NCBI GenBank assembly: GCA_964482535.1
Contig: CAYZXU010000027.1
Span: 1 to 23,616, forward strand
From: CAYZXU01 sp964482535
GTDB lineage: Bacteria; Desulfobacterota; Desulfobacteria; Desulfobacterales; BuS5
Direction of reading: 5' to 3'
Length of the DNA: 23,616 bases
Part shown: piece after piece, positions 23,421 to 23,616 of the stretch
Layout of the letters: each line of letters starts with the position of its first letter
Numbering within the stretch: the first letter of the stretch is position 1
Position numbers and translations under genes: made by a program
Notes under the pieces: model-generated
The model's input: only the letters and a program-made list of their open reading frames with translations
What the model was told of the DNA's origin: nothing
Database searches by the model: none

Positions 23421-23616
23421 TCTTTATGGCAATGCTTGTGTTTACGGATGAAATATTTCACAATATGATGTTGAATTTTTTTTTCAGGGCCTTCAAACAT
23501 AGTTTAATAATTCAGTTGTTTTGAATGTGCTCAGTTACATGACCGTTACATAGAAAATTTTCAGGTTATACCACAATATGTTGCTATCAGACGTATTGCC
23601 CTCTATTTACAACTCT

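Overview
The window looks like a chromosomal segment of a moderately AT-rich, strictly anaerobic deltaproteobacterium, most likely a sulfate reducer of the Desulfobacteraceae type. This is inferred from gene content only: an acetyl-CoA-pathway methylenetetrahydrofolate reductase (MTHFR) cluster fused to heterodisulfide-reductase (Hdr) modules, two selenoproteins, DsrM/HdrC-like membrane redox proteins, acyl-CoA dehydrogenases and many two-component proteins. No rRNA, tRNA, CRISPR array, transposon or phage gene was seen.

Layout. (1) 1-1302, minus strand: the first six codons of one acyl-CoA dehydrogenase, preceded in the operon by a complete one. (2) 1303-1811: a 0.5-kb regulatory interval with inverted repeats and a good sigma-54 (-24/-12) promoter pointing right. 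(3) 1812-10816, plus strand: a probable operon of tandem-receiver protein, metF-like gene 1, a very large hdrA with an in-frame UGA (selenocysteine, Sec67), mvhD with a second in-frame UGA (Sec17), metV, metF gene 2 and a single-domain receiver. (4) 15307-10809, minus strand: a signalling operon of NtrC-type sigma-54 activator, PAS histidine kinase and receiver-PAS-histidine kinase. (5) 15623-18225, plus strand: a membrane cytochrome b/HdrC fusion with a haem-c motif, followed by hdrB. (6) 19359-18268, minus strand: a diguanylate cyclase whose terminator lies inside the hdrB coding end. (7) 22138-19483, minus strand: an old-yellow-enzyme family oxidoreductase and an ACSF3/MatB-like acyl-CoA synthetase. 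(8) 23345-22209, minus strand: a Fic-domain protein with a good sigma-70 promoter.

How it may work together. The central operon has the parts of a MetF-MetV-HdrA-MvhD complex, related to the one known from acetogens such as Moorella. Its HdrA carries an inserted NAD(P)H:acceptor (GltD/NfnB-like) module and a second HdrA module. Its HdrB and HdrC partners are not in the operon; the only candidates here are the hdrB gene and the membrane-anchored HdrC fusion 5 kb away, on the other side of the signalling operon. My reading is that methylene-THF/methyl-THF, NAD(P)H, ferredoxin and the quinone pool could be linked through these proteins. The sigma-54 promoter and the adjacent NtrC-type activator suggest one shared control circuit. 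The most notable observations are the two recoded UGA codons with nearby SECIS-like hairpins, the altered active-site residues in the first MetF paralogue, and the unusual membrane HdrC fusion.
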